Shown in pieces: positions 60,430 to 64,000 of a stretch of DNA of 64,000 nucleotides (the first letter of the stretch is position 1; each line of letters begins with the position of its first letter). Under the pieces are notes generated by a model, which saw nothing but the letters and a program-made list of their open reading frames with translations, was not told the origin of the DNA and did not search any database. Made by a program: the position numbers and the translations under genes. The DNA comes from an uncultured Mycoplasmatota bacterium. Lineage in GTDB: Bacteria > Bacillota_I > Bacilli_A > RF39 > UBA660. The stretch is from NCBI GenBank assembly GCA_937944975.1, contig CALEBF010000011.1, forward strand, positions 1-64,000, in the 5' to 3' direction.

Positions 60430-62593
60430 AGTGGCCACCGCCACCTCCACCGCCTCCGCGGCCTCCACCACCGTAGTAAGAACCTCCGCCATATCTAGCG
60501 CTTCTAGAGATGTAAGTTGCTCTACGTGTTGCTCGACTGAAAGAACGAGTCGTATAGCGGAATCCACTTGAACGATAGTATCCATTGCTGAGAAGTGGAC
60601 TGTTTGCAACATCTGGACAACGGATTTCTAATGCTTTGATCACTTTATCGGAAATACCGAATGCTGTTGCATATACGAGGTATTCTTCCCATAAAGGTAG
60701 TTCGATTACAGTTTTTTCATCCATTAAAGTAGCACTATTTAAGAAACGATAGAGTGCTCTCCATTTCTCGTATTCGTCTTCTCCAAATTGTGTTAATAAG
60801 ATGTAATGATTTGCGCATTTCTTTAAAATGATGGCGCTTATGATAAGTGTGATACCAATGATAAAGAAGGAACCATATGCGAGATCAAGACGTGTGAATG
60901 AACATGTTAGATTTCCTATCAGCATAATGAGAATTGCCAATATAATATAAGATTTTGCTAAAGAATTTGTTCGATTTTTAAGACCACAATAATCTGCTTT
61001 TTGGAAGTATCCTCGCGTAACGCCGAGATGTACGATAGAGTTTTCAACTTTGTCAACGAAAGCATTTGTATTATCATAATCGGAATAAACTTTCTTTTGG
61101 AATTCTTTCATCGTAATAGAATTTCCATGTGCGTATTTTACGACGAAGTTAAAATATGCTTCCTCATTGAGAGAGAGGTCTTCTAATTTTTTACCATTGA
61201 TATTGTATCGCTCGATCGGTTGAGTTCCTGCTATTGTACTTTCGGTATTGATCGTATTTGAAATGATATTAGAAGCAGGTATGCTAGGCATTTGTGTGAA
61301 TGGATTCGTAGTAGGTGGCAAGTATAATACTTTTAATAAGATATTATCAAAGTCCCAATCTTTTGTTTCAGAGATTTTTTGTAATTCGATGTATCCTTTT
61401 CTAACTAGATTTAAAAGTAGAGCAGAGTAACTGTCTCCGATATCTGCTTTATGCTTATGTTTTGAGAATACGAGAGACGCAGCAAAGTAAGGATCTAGAT
61501 TACTTGGGATATCTCTGAAATATTTTATTTTTGTAGATGGTTGATAGAATTTATGTTTTTTTCTAATCTTTTTATCTCTTGTGATAGCGAAAGTCAAGAA
61601 TAGGACAGAAAAGAGGATAGAAAGAATCAGTAAAGTTTTCTTATTGTGTTTCGCTTCAACTTGTAAATTATCATATTCGTCAATCGCATCCATTGCTTCT
61701 TCGAGATAGACATCGTCGGAATAGTAATTGTCTGGTGCAAAATTTGTAAAACTATGTTTGTCTTCATTGTATGCAAGCAATGAAAATTCTAGGTATTTAT
61801 TGTAGCTTTTGAATTTTAAATCATCTTTATCTAAATCGAAAGAGAATGTGTGATATCCAGGATTTAAAGTATCTGATTCTTTATAATCAAAAGTATGAGA
61901 ATTTGTTCCATACGTGTGCGCAAGATAGTTTCCTTTTTTTGGCATATCTTTATTTGGAATTAAAATCTGACCTTTAAAAGATTCTAGATGTTTGATAGAA
62001 TCTTCAGAGTACATAGATAGGTATAACTCTGAAACATCGCTATATCTTAAAGCTGCATTATTCATTTCATATTGAATTTCAAATGTCACATCTCCACGAT
62101 ACAAGCCATCTACGTAGAAGAATACGCATTCATATCTAGCGAGTCCTTCATCGTATGGGCCTTTACTATGATACCATTTTCCCGGTCCATATATAATGCT
62201 TGTGTAGTCACTATCATTCCAATATAGTTTTGGACTTTCGGTATAGGTTGTCTCTGTACCGTCATCATTGATTTGTTTTACATAATTTACTTGATAGTCC
62301 ACTTTTAGTCCGTCGACGTAATCTTCTGGAAGATCTCTCCATAATTCCCAGAATAGATTATTCTTAGAGGCTGCGTGAACATCGTAAGTCAATCTTTCTG
62401 TAATGACAACTTTTCCTCCTTCACCTGGTTCATCTACAAGGACTGCTTTGTAATCTACGTCTGTAATCCGTGCGTAGTCATTTGGACCTGTACTTTCTTC
62501 TGAATCGTAGTATGAGAAGAAAGTAGAGATGAACGGTATAACAAAAAAGATGAGAAAGAAAATAATAAAAATATTTCTAGTTTGTTTGTTCAT
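60428..62593 (-). CDS. DUF2207 membrane protein
   Basis: 721 residues. A membrane segment near the N-terminus (about 8-25) is followed by a long extracytoplasmic beta-rich region (VVITERLTYDVHAASKNNLFWELWRDLP). Further membrane segments lie at about 322-340 and 545-590, with a cytoplasmic region between them. The C-terminus is very Gly/Ser/Arg-rich and ends GGGGRGGGGGGGGH, as in many DUF2207 proteins. The family is widespread and uncharacterised. GTGGTGAATC precedes the ATG. Confidence 0.88.
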   Translation of the reverse strand: MNKQTRNIFIIFFLIFFVIPFISTFFSYYDSEESTGPNDYARITDVDYKAVLVDEPGEGGKVVITERLTYDVHAASKNNLFWELWRDLPEDYVDGLKVDYQVNYVKQINDDGTETTYTESPKLYWNDSDYTSIIYGPGKWYHSKGPYDEGLARYECVFFYVDGLYRGDVTFEIQYEMNNAALRYSDVSELYLSMYSEDSIKHLESFKGQILIPNKDMPKKGNYLAHTYGTNSHTFDYKESDTLNPGYHTFSFDLDKDDLKFKSYNKYLEFSLLAYNEDKHSFTNFAPDNYYSDDVYLEEAMDAIDEYDNLQVEAKHNKKTLLILSILFSVLFLTFAITRDKKIRKKHKFYQPSTKIKYFRDIPSNLDPYFAASLVFSKHKHKADIGDSYSALLLNLVRKGYIELQKISETKDWDFDNILLKVLYLPPTTNPFTQMPSIPASNIISNTINTESTIAGTQPIERYNINGKKLEDLSLNEEAYFNFVVKYAHGNSITMKEFQKKVYSDYDNTNAFVDKVENSIVHLGVTRGYFQKADYCGLKNRTNSLAKSYIILAILIMLIGNLTCSFTRLDLAYGSFFIIGITLIISAIILKKCANHYILLTQFGEDEYEKWRALYRFLNSATLMDEKTVIELPLWEEYLVYATAFGISDKVIKALEIRCPDVANSPLLSNGYYRSSGFRYTTRSFSRATRRATYISRSARYGGGSYYGGGGRGGGGGGGGH

Positions 62594-62780
62594 TTTAGAT
62601 TCACCACTTTCTAAGTTTATTATATCGGATAATTTAAGAAAAGGATAGATAGAAGTAAATAAAAATGTAAGTTGTTTTGTAGAATGTAGGTGATTGATGT
62701 TTATGATAAAAAGATATGTTATAATAATAGAAGATTATTTGAAAGTTAAGAGGTTGTTTTAGTACGGGAGTTGATGATAC

Positions 62781-63425
62781 ATGAAATGTTATCATATGAC
62801 GAAACTAGATTATTTGGACTCTATTAATCAATTTGGATTATTACCTCGCAGTGGAGACAATAGTAGATTGATTCAAGATGATCAAGTAAAAGTATTTTTT
62901 TCGGAAGGATACGAGGGAGTGATTGCTTTATATGTAGACTTTAGCATTGTTTACAGAAAAGCGAAGGAAAAAGAAATTACATTGGATGACGACTTAAAAG
63001 GAAAGATATTGTTGTCTAAAGATTTAGAAGATTATTTAGGGGACGGTGTTTATCTATCCTTTGATATGAATGGAATTAAAAATGAAAGAAATTTTGAAAA
63101 TGGTTGTACGAGCCAACCGATAGCTTCCGATATTATCAATGTCTTATTATTGGAAGATATTACGAATGGCAATATAACTTATTCTAGGTTTGATATTATC
63201 CATTATATGATGTCTACGATTTCACCAGAACAAATTACATATTATGGAGAAAAATATCCAGATAGTCCACCTTTTGATGCTGCAACGAAGCGAATTCAAG
63301 ATAAAGTTAAAAAATATTATGAAGAAAATAAAGAGATTATAGATGTCTATCGAAGTGGAAGTTATAAATTAAAAGAACTATCTTTGAATGAATTTTTAAA
63401 TTATAGTAAAAATAAGCATCGATAA
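62781..63425 (+). CDS. ADP-ribosyltransferase-like small protein
   Basis: 214 residues. The N-terminus (KCYHMTKLDYLDSINQFGLL, PRSGDNSRLI, VKVFFSEGYEGVIALYVDF) follows the pattern YHxT...L.SI...GL.P...D....VFFS seen in KptA/ART-type NAD+-binding folds. The C-terminal half is helical and charged. Catalytic residues of ARTs cannot be assigned with certainty. It stands alone after a TATAAT-like element (about 62718-62723) and is followed by fragmentary sequence. Function is inference. Confidence 0.55.
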   Translation: MKCYHMTKLDYLDSINQFGLLPRSGDNSRLIQDDQVKVFFSEGYEGVIALYVDFSIVYRKAKEKEITLDDDLKGKILLSKDLEDYLGDGVYLSFDMNGIKNERNFENGCTSQPIASDIINVLLLEDITNGNITYSRFDIIHYMMSTISPEQITYYGEKYPDSPPFDAATKRIQDKVKKYYEENKEIIDVYRSGSYKLKELSLNEFLNYSKNKHR

Positions 63426-63587
63426 AAGATCATCATGAAAATATACAATGTAATATAGATGCTATCATGAATTACGCCCAGTTGATGTTGTAAAAGTATA
63501 TTATAAAGATCTTGCTAGTTATTTTAATAGGAAAATATCACAAAAATCTAAGTAGGGAAAAGTTTACAGGAATGATTGGAGAAAATT
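63426..63587 (+). other. Gene remnant
   Basis: A frame without a start codon reads YHELRPVDVVKVYYKD and LASYFNRKISQKSK before a stop at about 63553. It looks like the C-terminal end of a lost gene. No promoter or terminator is evident. Confidence 0.35.
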
Positions 63588-63752
63588 ATGATAGTAGAGG
63601 TTGGATTTAAATTAGATAGAGATTTATCTTATTATGATAAAATTTTAAAAGATAAAGGCTTAAGCAATTGTTTTAATTGTATAACGCATGATATATATTA
63701 TACAGATCAAAATTTAGACGGTTTAACAGAAAATCAAATGAAGGACAGGTAA
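63588..63752 (+). pseudogene. Truncated protein fragment
   Basis: Fifty-four codons from the ATG at 63588 (GGAGAAAATT upstream). The translation contains EVGFKLDRDLSYYDKILKDK, CFNCITHDIYYT and LDGLTENQMKDR, then stops. It resembles the N-terminal part of a longer family with a Cys pair and the motif LDGLTENQMK (recalled, unverified); the rest is missing. The following sequence codes in another frame. Confidence 0.45.
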
Positions 63753-63865
63753 ATGTAGGATATGCTATAATTCCTAGTTTATTTTGTGCTATATTTTCTC
63801 AATTAGCAGTTTATGAAAATTTAAGAAAGAAAAAAACGAATAGTAATTCGTATAGGAGGTATTGT

Positions 63866-64000
63866 ATGTTAATTACAGGAGTTTTAATTACAATAGTTGC
63901 AATTTTTATGATTTTAGTTCCTCAATTTTTTATGGGACTTAAAAGTCCTAGAATCCCAGATGAATTATTAAAAAATCCTAAAATGAAAATTGTTCTTAGA
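63866..64000 (+). CDS. Membrane protein fragment (3' end outside window)
   Basis: The ATG at 63866 follows TAGGAGGT and opens a frame that runs to the window end. About 20 hydrophobic residues (LITGVLITIVAIFMILVPQF) then LKSPRIPDELLKNPKM. The same frame is open upstream to about 63757 (GYAIIPSLFCAIFSQLAV), so the true start could be different. Confidence 0.5.
   Translation, partial: MLITGVLITIVAIFMILVPQFFMGLKSPRIPDELLKNPKMKIVLR

Noticed and set aside
60418..60612. Val/Ala/Glu-rich frame over the end of the DUF2207 gene
   Set aside because: A shadow of the GGN-rich tail of the DUF2207 gene in another frame; no start signals.

Overview
This is a low-GC (roughly one third G+C), gene-dense Bacillota chromosome segment. 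The standard genetic code is in use: TGG encodes Trp, and TGA, TAA and TAG all act as stops. The organism looks like an endospore former with a cell wall, close to Bacilli / Erysipelotrichia / RF39-type gut lineages. Supporting genes are YqfC and YqfD, a CotD-like coat protein, DacA/DacF- and VanY-type D,D-carboxypeptidases, MurT/GatD, the single-chain alpha2-type glycyl-tRNA synthetase, two T-box leaders, and the Bacillus-like gene order yqfC-yqfD-ybeY-dgkA-cdd-era-yqzL-recO. No tRNA, rRNA, CRISPR array, prophage or insertion sequence was recognised. The taxonomic placement is inference.

Layout. 1-2030: end of a KtrA/TrkA potassium-channel regulator, a small membrane protein and a broken M29 aminopeptidase. 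2100-8920: a complete arginine deiminase unit, with a polar amino acid ABC importer, arcA, arcB, arcC and a YfcC-type antiporter. 8930-11300: zinc-ribbon proteins and ffh. 11360-17070 (minus strand): a CotD-like coat protein, three paralogous VanY-type carboxypeptidases and a P-type ATPase. 17170-24840: tandem UPF0316 proteins, DacA, and two surface proteins, one a thioester adhesin followed by its own sortase. 24870-30450: RecD2, a PASTA plus degenerate NodB protein, and two prepilin-like proteins. 30560-34260: T-box-controlled pheST. 34940-36990: MurT with a GatD whose catalytic residues are replaced. 37130-45340: a surface beta-helix protein, the sporulation/era cluster and a frameshifted metallophosphatase. 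45340-46900: glyS with an unusually compact T-box. 46900-48700: an AT-rich island with an XRE regulator and a Nudix gene, the latter between two copies of a 22-bp direct repeat. 48700-52110: trmH, rimM, trmD, rplS, lepB. 52140-60430: a long co-directional run ending in a homospermidine-synthase-like enzyme, a glutathionylspermidine-synthase-like ATP-grasp enzyme, a kinase-like protein and an unknown protein. 60430-64000: a DUF2207 membrane protein, an ART-like protein and decayed fragments.

How the genes work together. The arginine genes import arginine and convert it to ornithine, ATP, CO2 and ammonia. Several loci concern wall chemistry or surface display: MurT/GatD, four carboxypeptidases, undecaprenol-kinase-like proteins, sortase substrates and pilin-like proteins. 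The best candidate for an undescribed system is the 55865-60404 cluster, which by family composition should build or conjugate a polyamine-like molecule. Three genes (M29 peptidase, metallophosphatase, kinase-like protein) carry single-base frameshifts at or near short homopolymers. These may be real decay or sequencing error, and raw reads would decide.
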